Assembly (NCBI GenBank): GCA_003648985.1
Contig: QMQQ01000016.1
Span: forward strand, 1 to 12,705
From: Candidatus Woesearchaeota archaeon
Lineage (GTDB): Archaea; Nanobdellota; Nanobdellia; Woesearchaeales; B54-G15
DNA length: 12,705 nucleotides
Direction: 5' to 3'
Positions 4,791 to 11,350 of this stretch are shown one piece after another (the first letter of the stretch is position 1; every line of letters starts with the position of its first letter). A program made the position numbers and the translations under genes. The notes below the pieces were generated by a model. It made no database searches. It saw only the letters and a program-made list of their open reading frames with translations, and was not told where the DNA came from.

Positions 4791-6707
4791 ATGAATGAAA
4801 AAGCAAAGTACGAGCTTAGGAAGTTTATTGATGAATTGTCGAAGTATAGAGGAAGGCATACAGAATTGGTTAGTGTATACGTTCCTGCTGGCTATGATTT
4901 GAATAAGATTATTTCTCATTTGCAGCAGGAACAGAGTACTGCTATGAATATTAAAAGCGCAACCACAAGGAAGAATGTTATTGCTGCGCTTGAAAGGATG
5001 ATTCAACATTTGAAGGTTATTGGAAGAACGCCGCCGAATGGACTTGCTGTTTTTAGTGGAAATATTGCTGAAAAAGAAGGCGAACAGAATATTAAGGTCT
5101 GGAGCATAGAGCCGCCAGAACCATTGAAAATCAGGATTTACCGATGCGATAAGCAATTTATTCTTGGGCCATTAGAGGAGATGATTGAGGCAAGAGAGTT
5201 GTACGGATTGATTGTTATGGATAGAAGGGACGCGCATATTGCTCTGCTCAAGGGAAAGGCAATTGTGCCTCTGATTAAAACGCATAGTGAAGTTCCTGGA
5301 AAATTCAAAGCAGGAGGACAGTGTCTAGCTCCAGATACACTTGTTCAACTATCAGATGGTAGGATAGTTGAAATTAAAGAGTTGCATAATCCAAATATTG
5401 TGCAGAGTGTAGATTTTGAAGATTTTTGTTTTGAAAAAGGGAGGGTCGTGGATAAGTGGGAGAATGAAAAAGAAGCTCTTAGAATTATTACTAAGTGCCC
5501 GCGGCTTGAGGTTGAGTGCTCATTGGACCATGTGTTTTTTGTGCTAAGTGATGGTTGCATAGAAGAAAAAAGGGCGATCGAATTAAAGGTTGGTGATATG
5601 TTGGTTATGCCAAAGAAGATCAACATTAATAAAAGGAGCAAATCCCCAAAAATTTCTAAGCCATCTGAAGTAACACGTCCTCCACAAAATCAAGCTGAAA
5701 TTCCTGAAGAGGTTTTAAAGGGTCCTGATAGATTTCTTGCAAAATTTCTTCGAAGTATTTTTGATGTCAGAAGTGAAGTCCACGAAGAGGGAATACGAAC
5801 TTTATTCCAATCAAAGAAATTGGCTAAACAAACACAAATAGCCTTACTAAGGTTTGGTATCCTTGCTTCATTTTATTCCAATGGGAAACGTGTGTATCTT
5901 CTAGAAATAAATGATAAAGAAAGTCTGAAAAGATTTTGTTCTCAAATTGGTTTTAGTTCGCAGGATCAGCGAAGTTATTTATTAAAATTACTTAGAAATA
6001 GAGCGGAAGATTTTATTCAGCGATCTTCATTTCCGTTTCTTCCTGTTGAAATATCTCAAATTAAAAGGCTTGGAAAAAAGGCTCGTATGGTAGATATCAG
6101 TGTTGATCGAGGAAATTTCATTGCAAACGGGCTGATTGTACACAATTCTGCTCAACGTTTCCACAGGCTTATAGAAGGTGCAGCAAAGGCGCACTACAAA
6201 AAGGTTGCTGAAAAAGCAAAGGAGCAATTTTATGGAATGAAAGAGCTAAAAGGAATTATTGTTGGCGGTCCTGGTCCGACGAAGTATGATTTTGTTGAAT
6301 ATCTTCCAACCGAGCTTAAAAGAAAGGTGATTGCGATAAAGGATACAAGCTACACTGGAGAATTCGGATTGCATGAATTGGTTGAAAAGAGCAAGGATGT
6401 TTTAGCAAAAGAGGAAATAATAAGGGAAAAAGAGCTTGTTGGAAGATTTTTGGATTTGCTTGCAAAAAAGCCAGGAATGGTTGCGTATGGTAAAGAAGAG
6501 GTTTTGGAATTACTTAAGGAGGGAGTTGTTGATGTTGTTTTGATTTCTGAGGTTATACCAAAGAATGTTGTTGAAATGTTTGAAGCAGAAGCAGTTAAAG
6601 TTGGAAGCAGGATTGAGATAATTTCTACTGAAACAAGGGAAGGTGTTCAGCTAAAAGAGATGGGCGGTATTGCTGCTATTTTGAGATTTGAAAGAAGGGA
6701 AGAATAG
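4791..6707 (+). CDS. prf1: Peptide chain release factor aRF1 precursor with intein in the GGQ motif
   Basis: A 638-aa precursor. The spliced protein would be 363 aa and is the class I release factor that reads all three stop codons and triggers peptidyl-tRNA hydrolysis. Domain 1 has NIKS (53-56) and YxCxxxF (Y117, C119, F123), the stop-codon recognition motifs. Domain 2 carries the catalytic GGQ (175-177). An intein (178-452) interrupts it exactly after GGQ, and SAQRFHRLIEG resumes at 453. Domain 3 ends with GGIAAILRF. The spliced length is short for aRF1 (commonly about 400-420 aa): the segment between VVLISEV and the final VGSRIEIIST lacks the Cys-containing minidomain seen in many archaeal homologues. 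The ATG at 4791 sits 26 bp after a TATA element with no leader. A metalloprotease gene follows after 1 nt. Without splicing the GGQ loop is disrupted, so activity should depend on splicing. Confidence 0.97.
   Translation: MNEKAKYELRKFIDELSKYRGRHTELVSVYVPAGYDLNKIISHLQQEQSTAMNIKSATTRKNVIAALERMIQHLKVIGRTPPNGLAVFSGNIAEKEGEQNIKVWSIEPPEPLKIRIYRCDKQFILGPLEEMIEARELYGLIVMDRRDAHIALLKGKAIVPLIKTHSEVPGKFKAGGQCLAPDTLVQLSDGRIVEIKELHNPNIVQSVDFEDFCFEKGRVVDKWENEKEALRIITKCPRLEVECSLDHVFFVLSDGCIEEKRAIELKVGDMLVMPKKININKRSKSPKISKPSEVTRPPQNQAEIPEEVLKGPDRFLAKFLRSIFDVRSEVHEEGIRTLFQSKKLAKQTQIALLRFGILASFYSNGKRVYLLEINDKESLKRFCSQIGFSSQDQRSYLLKLLRNRAEDFIQRSSFPFLPVEISQIKRLGKKARMVDISVDRGNFIANGLIVHNSAQRFHRLIEGAAKAHYKKVAEKAKEQFYGMKELKGIIVGGPGPTKYDFVEYLPTELKRKVIAIKDTSYTGEFGLHELVEKSKDVLAKEEIIREKELVGRFLDLLAKKPGMVAYGKEEVLELLKEGVVDVVLISEVIPKNVVEMFEAEAVKVGSRIEIISTETREGVQLKEMGGIAAILRFERREE
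5322..6146 (+). mobile_element. Intein (275 aa) with degenerate LAGLIDADG remnant, inserted at GGQ/SAQRF of aRF1
   Basis: An in-frame protein-splicing element encoded within aRF1. Intein numbering: C1 followed by LAPDTLVQLSDG (block A); ECSLDH with H70 (block B, S in place of the usual T); KVGDMLVMP (89-97) closing the N-terminal splicing half; MVDISVDRGNFIANGLIVHN (256-275) as blocks F and G, ending H274-N275. The next residue is S (+1), so all class 1 splicing nucleophiles are present. The middle (about 136-225) resembles one half of a LAGLIDADG homing endonuclease: FLRSIFDVRSEV is where FLRxxFDxDGxV is expected, followed by SKKLAKQTQIALLRFGI and LEINDKESLKRFCSQIGF. The catalytic Asp is Arg and the Gly is Ser, and only one motif is visible, so homing is probably lost while splicing is kept. 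Spliced exteins join as GGQ-SAQRF. Confidence 0.95.
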
Positions 6708-6708
6708 A

Positions 6709-7371
6709 ATGCACTGGCTTTCTGATGCTTGGAAAGAAATTTTTGGTGTTAGGCCAAAGAAAAAGCTTGAACTTCGCTTTAGCGAAAAAGGATTCAAAGC
6801 CTTTGCTGTTTTTATGTTTGATAGGATTGTTTTTCTTCTTGGCAGCGAATGGCAAAAAGTTGATGAGGATATTATCAGAGGACTTGTTCAGCATTTGCTT
6901 TTGAGCTTTGGAAGGAAACGGGCAAAGAGAAAAGTTACAAAATGGATAGAGCTTTATAATAGCTTTATCAAGCATTTAAGCGATGCGCAATCTTTGAAGG
7001 AAAGAAAGCCTACTTCAAAGGTGTTGGAGGAAAGCTTTAATAGGGTTAATGAAGAATATTTCTTTGGTGTTTTGGATATGCCGAAATTGAGATGGGTGAA
7101 AAGCATAGCACAGATTGGTTGTTACGATTTTGTAAAGGACGAGATAAGAATAAGTAACCTGCTTAAGGATGCGCCTGACGAGTTACTTGATTATGTAATG
7201 TATCATGAATTGCTGCATAAGTGGTTGAAGTTTAAATTGAGACGAGACGGTGTTGCTCTGTATCATAGCAGGAAATTCTCAAAGGCAGAGAAAAAGTTTT
7301 GGAATGCCAAAGAAGTTGAAAAGGAATTGAAATTGTTCATTCGGAGAAAGTTAAGAGAGCAAAAGATTTAA
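6709..7371 (+). CDS. SprT/WLM-like zinc metalloprotease
   Basis: A 220-aa protein with a C-terminal gluzincin-type site: YHELLH (H166, E167, H170) followed by a third His in LYHSRKF (H186), as in SprT-like/WLM/YgjP-type minimal metalloproteases. Upstream of it, VLEESFNRVNEEYFFGVLDMPKLRW (105-129) is the usual SprT-like lead-in, and DEIRISNLLKDAP is the strand before the active helix. The N-terminal ~95 residues are basic and unassigned. Related proteins cleave DNA-protein crosslinks (SprT/Spartan/Wss1), but short archaeal members are uncharacterised. The ATG at 6709 lies 1 nt after the aRF1 stop and is preferred over an in-frame TTG at 6688 inside aRF1, so it is co-transcribed with aRF1. Its stop codon lies inside the TATA element of the histone gene. 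Confidence 0.8.
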   Translation: MHWLSDAWKEIFGVRPKKKLELRFSEKGFKAFAVFMFDRIVFLLGSEWQKVDEDIIRGLVQHLLLSFGRKRAKRKVTKWIELYNSFIKHLSDAQSLKERKPTSKVLEESFNRVNEEYFFGVLDMPKLRWVKSIAQIGCYDFVKDEIRISNLLKDAPDELLDYVMYHELLHKWLKFKLRRDGVALYHSRKFSKAEKKFWNAKEVEKELKLFIRRKLREQKI

Positions 7372-7374
7372 ATA
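7366..7374 (+). promoter_or_regulatory. TATA box of the histone operon
   Basis: ATTTAAATA overlaps the stop codon of the metalloprotease gene. Its centre is 27 bp before the ATG at 7397 and only 21 bp before the ATG at 7391. Elsewhere in the window the spacing is about 25-28, so it favours the second ATG. Confidence 0.55.
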
Positions 7375-7396
7375 TCTTCTTTTTGGCTAAATGAGT

Positions 7397-7612
7397 ATGT
7401 CTGAAAAGTTTCTTCCATTGGCGGCGATGGAGAAAGTACTAAAAAAGCAAGGAGCTGAAAGGGTTTCAGATAAAGCAAAAGAGGTGTTGAAGAGCGCTAT
7501 TGAAGAGATTGCTGAACAAATCGCAAGGCATGCTGTGAGGCTCGCAAAACACGCTGGAAGAAAAACTGTTATGGGAAGCGACATAAAGCTTGCTGCCAAA
7601 CACGTTAGATAG
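7397..7612 (+). CDS. Archaeal histone
   Basis: A 71-aa single histone-fold protein that forms dimers and wraps DNA into archaeal chromatin. The sequence follows HMf-type histones: LPLAAMEKVLKKQGAERVSDKAKEVL, an EEIAEQIARHAVRLAKHAGRKT second helix, and the C-terminal VMGSDIKLAAKHVR helix. The GAERVS loop, the R-T pair in AGRKT and the D in SDIKLA are the conserved DNA-contact and fold residues. There is no long tail. Two ATGs are possible, 7391 (MSMSEK) and 7397 (MSEK); the TATA spacing supports 7397. It is the first gene of a likely histone, aIF5A, L40e and protease unit. Confidence 0.95.
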   Translation: MSEKFLPLAAMEKVLKKQGAERVSDKAKEVLKSAIEEIAEQIARHAVRLAKHAGRKTVMGSDIKLAAKHVR

Positions 7613-7635
7613 ATGATAAGATAAAAAAAGGCGTT

Positions 7636-7640
7636 GGTGA
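7636..7640 (+). promoter_or_regulatory. Shine-Dalgarno site of aIF5A
   Basis: GGTGA lies 5 nt before the ATG at 7646 and matches the archaeal anti-Shine-Dalgarno sequence. It fixes the start of aIF5A and fits an operon-internal gene with no TATA box close upstream. Confidence 0.75.
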
Positions 7641-7645
7641 TTTGA

Positions 7646-8044
7646 ATGGCTGAAACAAGATTAGTCGGCGTCAACACGATTAAGGTTGGGAGTTATATCG
7701 TGATTGAAGGCGCTGCATGTAAAGTAACAAATATTCAGGTTAGTAAGCCAGGAAAACATGGACATGCTAAGTATAGGATTGAAGCTGTTGGATTGCTTGA
7801 TGGGAGAAAAAGGACAGTTATAATTCCTGGTGGTGATAATGTCGAGGTTCCAATAATTGAGAAGAAAGGTGCTCAGGTTTTAAGCATAGCTGGCAATAAA
7901 GCGACTGTTATGGATAATGAAACTTTTGAAACTTTTGAACTTGATATTCCAGAAGAGCTTAAAGATGATGTTGTTGAAGGATGCAAAATCGTTTATTGGG
8001 ATATTTTAGGACAAAAAGTTATTAAACAGGTAAAAGGCGAATAA
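7646..8044 (+). CDS. eif5a: Translation initiation factor 5A (aIF5A)
   Basis: A 132-aa protein, the archaeal homologue of eIF5A and bacterial EF-P, which rescues ribosomes stalled at difficult peptide bonds and helps termination. The N-terminal SH3-like domain carries the loop SKPGKHGHAKYR, with K37 as the predicted site of deoxyhypusine/hypusine modification. The C-terminal OB-type domain (about 72-132) includes LSIAGNKATVMDNETFETF. Length is standard. It lies between histone and L40e genes, has a clear GGTGA site and probably shares their transcript. The deoxyhypusine synthase gene is not in this window. Confidence 0.97.
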   Translation: MAETRLVGVNTIKVGSYIVIEGAACKVTNIQVSKPGKHGHAKYRIEAVGLLDGRKRTVIIPGGDNVEVPIIEKKGAQVLSIAGNKATVMDNETFETFELDIPEELKDDVVEGCKIVYWDILGQKVIKQVKGE

Positions 8045-8063
8045 GCTAAATGGTTGAATTAAA

Positions 8064-8225
8064 ATGGCAAGGTTTGCTGAAGCAGAAGCAAGGAAATTTA
8101 AGAACGTATTTGTTTGTAGGAAATGTAAGAGTAAGATAAGAGCACAGCCTATTAAAGTAAAGCTTGGAAAGGTGAAATGCAGGAAATGCGGCAGTAAAGC
8201 TTTAAGGCCGGTTAGGAAAAAATAA
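8064..8225 (+). CDS. rpl40e: Ribosomal protein L40e (eL40)
   Basis: A 53-aa, strongly basic zinc-ribbon protein of the large ribosomal subunit. It has two CxxC pairs (C18/C21 in VCRKCKS and C39/C42 in KCRKCGS), separated by a short basic stretch with RAQPIKVKLGK, and ends with ALRPVRKK. The N-terminus MARFAEAEARKFKNVFVC is typical for archaeal eL40, which is made without a ubiquitin fusion. It lies 19 nt after aIF5A with no obvious Shine-Dalgarno or TATA, so it probably depends on operon transcription. Confidence 0.95.
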   Translation: MARFAEAEARKFKNVFVCRKCKSKIRAQPIKVKLGKVKCRKCGSKALRPVRKK

Positions 8226-8228
8226 AAA

Positions 8229-8235
8229 GAGGTGA
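8229..8235 (+). promoter_or_regulatory. Shine-Dalgarno site of the site-2 protease
   Basis: GAGGTGA, a strong match to the archaeal 16S rRNA tail, lies 3 nt before the ATG at 8239 and directly after the L40e stop. It confirms the start and operon-internal translation. Confidence 0.75.
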
Positions 8236-8238
8236 AAA

Positions 8239-9378
8239 ATGAATTTTAATTTGGTTTCTGCTTTGTTATTTTATATTGCAATAGGGATATTGATTTTTAT
8301 TTTTAGACGTAAATTTAAGGTTTATTATAAAATCGCTTTTTTGTGTAAGACGAAATTTGGTTTGAAAGCAATAGATTGGGTTGTTAAAAAGTTTGGATGT
8401 GTTGTAAGGGGATTTGGCGTTGTTTCGAGATATCTTGGCATTGTTGGAATGGGTGTTATTGTTTTCTTTCTTGCTGCGAATCTTGTAAAGCTGATTAAGA
8501 ATCCGGCTGCTGCTGGTGCTGTTTCGCTTGTTATTCCTGGCGTAAGGATTCCTGGTAGTGCTGTTTATATTCCTTTTTGGCAAGGAATAATTGCTATCTT
8601 TATTGTGGTTTTGGTTCATGAATTCGCTCATGGGATTGTTGGAAAAGCGATTGGAACAAGGATAAAGAATACTGGTTTTGGATTTTTTGCTATTTTTCCC
8701 ATAGCTTTTGTTGAGCCTGATGAAAATCAATTGAAGAAAAAGAACTGGAAAAAGCAGATTGATGTTTTTGCTGCTGGGCCCGTTATGAACTTTGTTGTTG
8801 GGGGTCTTTGTTTTCTTTTACTTGCTTTTCTGCTTTATCCTGCTGTCGGGCATGCATTTGAAGCGAATGGTGTTTTGGTTAAAGGAGTGATGAGAGGATT
8901 TCCTGCTGAAGATTTGTTTAAAGAAGGAGATATTATAACTGGGTTGAATGGTGTTCAGATAAACACAGTTGAGGAATTTAAGCAGATCATGATGAATATT
9001 TCTGCTGGTTCTGTTGTTCATGTTAAAACTGTTGACAGGGAATTTGATATGAAAGTTGCTGAAAATCCAGATATGCCGGGAAAAGGATATTTTGGTATTT
9101 ACATAACGCAGAGTTTTAGAAAAGTTCATCGGTTTGCTCCTGTTCTGCTTTTTTTGTTTACGCTTTTTGGGTGGATGTTGAATTTGAATATTGGGATTGG
9201 GTTGATTAATTTGCTTCCTGCAGGTCCTCTTGACGGCGGGAGAATTTTATTTGTGCTTTTGAAGAGGTTTTTTGGTAAAAGGGGTGAAAGGATTTTTAGA
9301 CATATAAGCGCATTGATGTTGCTGTTGCTTGTTTTGAATTTTGTTTTTCCTTATTTTAATATGTTGTTAATTCGCTAG
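8239..9378 (+). CDS. Site-2 protease family (M50) membrane metalloprotease with PDZ domain
   Basis: A 379-aa polytopic membrane protease of the M50/S2P/RseP family, which cleaves substrates within the membrane, often in signalling. An N-terminal helix (about 5-22) and a second (68-87) precede the active-site helix with HEFAHG (H127, E128, H131). A helix from 174 to 200 contains FAAGPVMNF. A single PDZ-like domain (about 210-272) has GVLVKGVMRGFPAEDLFKEGDIITGLNGV. The last catalytic element is NLLPAGPLDGGR with D332 as third zinc ligand, and one more helix follows (355-375). Nothing essential is missing. Substrate unknown; the operon partners (histone, aIF5A, L40e) do not hint at it. Its stop codon directly abuts the TrmY stop on the other strand. 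Confidence 0.93.
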   Translation: MNFNLVSALLFYIAIGILIFIFRRKFKVYYKIAFLCKTKFGLKAIDWVVKKFGCVVRGFGVVSRYLGIVGMGVIVFFLAANLVKLIKNPAAAGAVSLVIPGVRIPGSAVYIPFWQGIIAIFIVVLVHEFAHGIVGKAIGTRIKNTGFGFFAIFPIAFVEPDENQLKKKNWKKQIDVFAAGPVMNFVVGGLCFLLLAFLLYPAVGHAFEANGVLVKGVMRGFPAEDLFKEGDIITGLNGVQINTVEEFKQIMMNISAGSVVHVKTVDREFDMKVAENPDMPGKGYFGIYITQSFRKVHRFAPVLLFLFTLFGWMLNLNIGIGLINLLPAGPLDGGRILFVLLKRFFGKRGERIFRHISALMLLLLVLNFVFPYFNMLLIR

Positions 9379-9942
9379 TTATTCAAATTCTTTTTTGTCG
9401 AGGAAGTATTGAAGAAGCGTTAACGACTGATAAGCAAAGTATGTTTGTTTTCCGAGTGAAATGGTTTCTGATGAAATGGTTGAGATTCTTTTGAATTCTT
9501 TTTTTGGAAAGCCAAGATGATCAGCAAAACAGAATATTGCATTTGGTAAACTCTTTAATTCATCGATTGATTTTCCTTTTTTATCTAGGAGATAGATTGT
9601 TTTTGTTTTGGAAGCTTTTGTTAGGAATTCTATTATACTTTCTTTTTTCATTTCACAACCTTTGATTTTTTTCTTTTTACTTACTAAATCTACAAGTAAA
9701 GTTGCTGTTTTAATGCGGTCAATTGATGCAGGAGCTGACGATGTTATTGTTAAATGCAATGGAGGATTTGGTTGGCCGTAGAGAAAGCAATGTACTATAG
9801 CTGAGCGCTTTTTATTTGCTGTGAAGAATGCTTCAATGATGAAGTCTCTGATTATGTCGAGTCTTCCTTCTTGGAACAGGTTTTTTGGATTTATCTTTCC
9901 GCCTGTTCTTGCTGTTCTCGAGAATATAAGAAACTCCCGCAT
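9379..9942 (-). CDS. trmY: tRNA (pseudouridine(54)-N(1))-methyltransferase TrmY
   Basis: A 187-aa SPOUT-class methyltransferase (DUF358 family) that converts pseudouridine-54 in the T loop of archaeal tRNAs to N1-methylpseudouridine. It starts with MREFLIFSRTARTGG and has EGRLDIIRDFIIEAFFTA (25-42), PNPPLHLTI near 59-67, the cofactor-knot segment IFCFADHLGF (136-145) corresponding to the family's GDH-GF, and ISLGKQTYFAYQSLTLLQYFLD (161-182) in place of the SLG-ADH-LD end. Length is close to family norm. It follows the winged-helix gene by 2 nt and probably shares its transcript. It converges on the site-2 protease gene with no gap. Confidence 0.9.
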   Translation of the reverse strand: MREFLIFSRTARTGGKINPKNLFQEGRLDIIRDFIIEAFFTANKKRSAIVHCFLYGQPNPPLHLTITSSAPASIDRIKTATLLVDLVSKKKKIKGCEMKKESIIEFLTKASKTKTIYLLDKKGKSIDELKSLPNAIFCFADHLGFPKKEFKRISTISSETISLGKQTYFAYQSLTLLQYFLDKKEFE

Positions 9943-9944
9943 TT

Positions 9945-10310
9945 TTATTTTTCTTTTGATTCGAGCTTTTTTTGTTTTATGTTTTCAATGTAGTTTCTTA
10001 TTTTTGGATCTGCTGCTGGCGTTGCTCTTTCTGTAAGCTCATAGTAGATGTGTTCTGCTTCGGTTCCCCAGCTGAATTCACCTTTTTGCTTTTCTATTTT
10101 TGCTATTTTGAATATTCCCTTTGAAAGTCCTTTTTTAAGATGATAGTAGATTACTCTTGCTGTAACTTTGCCGAATAGTTCGCGATAGATTTTATAGATG
10201 TTATAGCCGTGCGTTGGACCGTTGAAATAAAGAATATCTGTGATGCGTTCGCGTATTATTGAATATTCTGGTCTGCCTCTACTTCTGCTGTTTTGTTTTT
10301 TGTTTTCCAT
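9945..10310 (-). CDS. Winged helix-turn-helix protein with AT-hook-like N-terminus
   Basis: A 121-aa basic protein that appears to be a winged-helix DNA-binding protein. The N-terminus has SRSRGRPEYS (8-17), a GRP core like AT-hooks, then RERITDILYFNGPTHGYNIYKIYRELF (20-46) as the first helices, VTARVIYYHLKKGLSKGIF (49-67) as recognition helix and start of the wing, and GEFSWGTEAEHIYYEL as wing strands. This resembles PadR- or ArsR-like architectures, but I cannot name the family. The C-terminal ~20 residues are charged and helical. It is transcribed with TrmY (2-nt gap) and divergently from the TrmG10-like gene, so it may regulate this tRNA-modification locus, which is an inference from position. 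Confidence 0.72.
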   Translation of the reverse strand: MENKKQNSRSRGRPEYSIIRERITDILYFNGPTHGYNIYKIYRELFGKVTARVIYYHLKKGLSKGIFKIAKIEKQKGEFSWGTEAEHIYYELTERATPAADPKIRNYIENIKQKKLESKEK

Positions 10311-10331
10311 ATTGAAATGAATTTTTTTGTT

Positions 10332-10342
10332 TTAATTAAAAT
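10332..10342 (-). promoter_or_regulatory. TATA-like element of the winged-helix/TrmY operon
   Basis: On the minus strand TTTTAATTAAA is centred about 27 bp before the ATG at 10310, fitting a leaderless start. It lies in the 95-bp divergent region shared with the methyltransferase gene. Confidence 0.5.
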
Positions 10343-10373
10343 TTTCGCTATCGTCCGTCGTTTTGTTTAAGAA

Positions 10374-10384
10374 ATTTTTTAAAC
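10374..10384 (+). promoter_or_regulatory. TATA-like element of the TrmG10-like gene
   Basis: TTTTTTTAAAC-like sequence is centred about 27 bp before the ATG at 10406. There is no Shine-Dalgarno sequence, so the transcript is probably leaderless. Confidence 0.5.
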
Positions 10385-10405
10385 TTCTGTTCGAACGTTT
10401 GTGAA

Positions 10406-11350
10406 ATGTTTTTGTTTAAACTTTCAAAAGAATGGCCTGATCTTGCTGCAGCTGAGGTAAAGTATTTGCTTGGTTTGAAAAGGATGCGTGTTTTAGATGG
10501 GTATGTTATAGCTAAGTTTTCTGCTAAAAAGCTAAAACTAGCAGATAGATTGGCTTTAACAAAATACGTTTATAGGATTTTATTTGAGTGCGATGAGTGT
10601 GATTTGTTTCAACGGTTTGAACGGTTTGATTGGAAAGCAGTTGTAGAAGGAAGTTTTTGTATTAAAGCATTCAAACATAGACTTGAAAAAGAGCTGGCTA
10701 AGTTTGTTTGGATAAAACTGAAAAATCCAAGAGTGGATTTGGAAAATCCAGATACAAAAATAGTTGTTTTAAAAGCAGGAAAAAGATGTTTTTGTTGTAT
10801 TGAGTTATTGAAAATTAAACACGCATTTGCTGAAAGAAGACCGGATAAAAGGCCCGGATTTCATCCATCAACACTTAAGCCGAAACTTGCTCTTGCCTTA
10901 GTGAATTTGTGCAGTGCTAAGAAATGCGTTCTTGATCCTTTTTGCGGAATTGGCGGGATTTTGATTGAAGCAGGATTGATGGGCTTAAAAGTTGTTGGCT
11001 ATGATATTGATCCCAAGATGATAGAAAAAGCAAAAATGAATCTTGATTTCTATGGCATTAAAAATTATAGGTTGGTGGTTGGTGATGCGAGGAAGATAAA
11101 AAGAAAATATAGATATGTTGTTAGTGATTTGCCTTATGGGCTTTCAACCTTTAATATTGAAAGAGAAAGGTTATATCTTGGTTTTTTGATTAATCTGAAG
11201 AGAATTCTGCTGAAAAGAGCAGTGATAGTTTTTCCTCATTTCGTTAATTACAAAAAACTGATTAAAAGAGCTGGGTTGAAATTGAAAGATGAGTTTGAGA
11301 TTTATGTCCATAAAAATTTAAGAAGAAAAATATGCGTCATTGAGCCATAA
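10406..11350 (+). CDS. trmG10: tRNA (guanine(10)-N(2))-methyltransferase, TrmG10/Trm11-like
   Basis: A 314-aa S-adenosylmethionine-dependent methyltransferase of the THUMP-associated Trm11/TrmG10 group, which makes m2G or m2,2G at tRNA position 10. The N-terminal ~145 residues are a divergent THUMP-like RNA-binding region. A linker, ERRPDKRPGFHPSTLKPKLA, matches the conserved R-P-HP-LKPKLA element before the catalytic domain. The Rossmann fold shows motif I VLDPFCGIGG (175-184), the acidic GYDIDP (198-203), VVGDARK (224-230) and motif IV SDLPYG (240-245), a variant of the N2-guanine methyltransferase DPPY. Paralogues acting on other guanines share these motifs, so G10 is likely but not proven. 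Its 3' end overlaps the macro-domain gene by 14 nt tail-to-tail. Confidence 0.87.
   Translation: MFLFKLSKEWPDLAAAEVKYLLGLKRMRVLDGYVIAKFSAKKLKLADRLALTKYVYRILFECDECDLFQRFERFDWKAVVEGSFCIKAFKHRLEKELAKFVWIKLKNPRVDLENPDTKIVVLKAGKRCFCCIELLKIKHAFAERRPDKRPGFHPSTLKPKLALALVNLCSAKKCVLDPFCGIGGILIEAGLMGLKVVGYDIDPKMIEKAKMNLDFYGIKNYRLVVGDARKIKRKYRYVVSDLPYGLSTFNIERERLYLGFLINLKRILLKRAVIVFPHFVNYKKLIKRAGLKLKDEFEIYVHKNLRRKICVIEP

Noticed and set aside
8266..8730. A 154-codon open frame antisense to the site-2 protease
   Set aside because: Asn/Lys/Ser-rich shadow of the transmembrane coding sequence, with no start signal or known motif.
10611..10628. Direct repeat of AACGGTTTG in the TrmG10-like gene
   Set aside because: Only two copies, in frame, encoding RFERF; chance coding repetition is sufficient.
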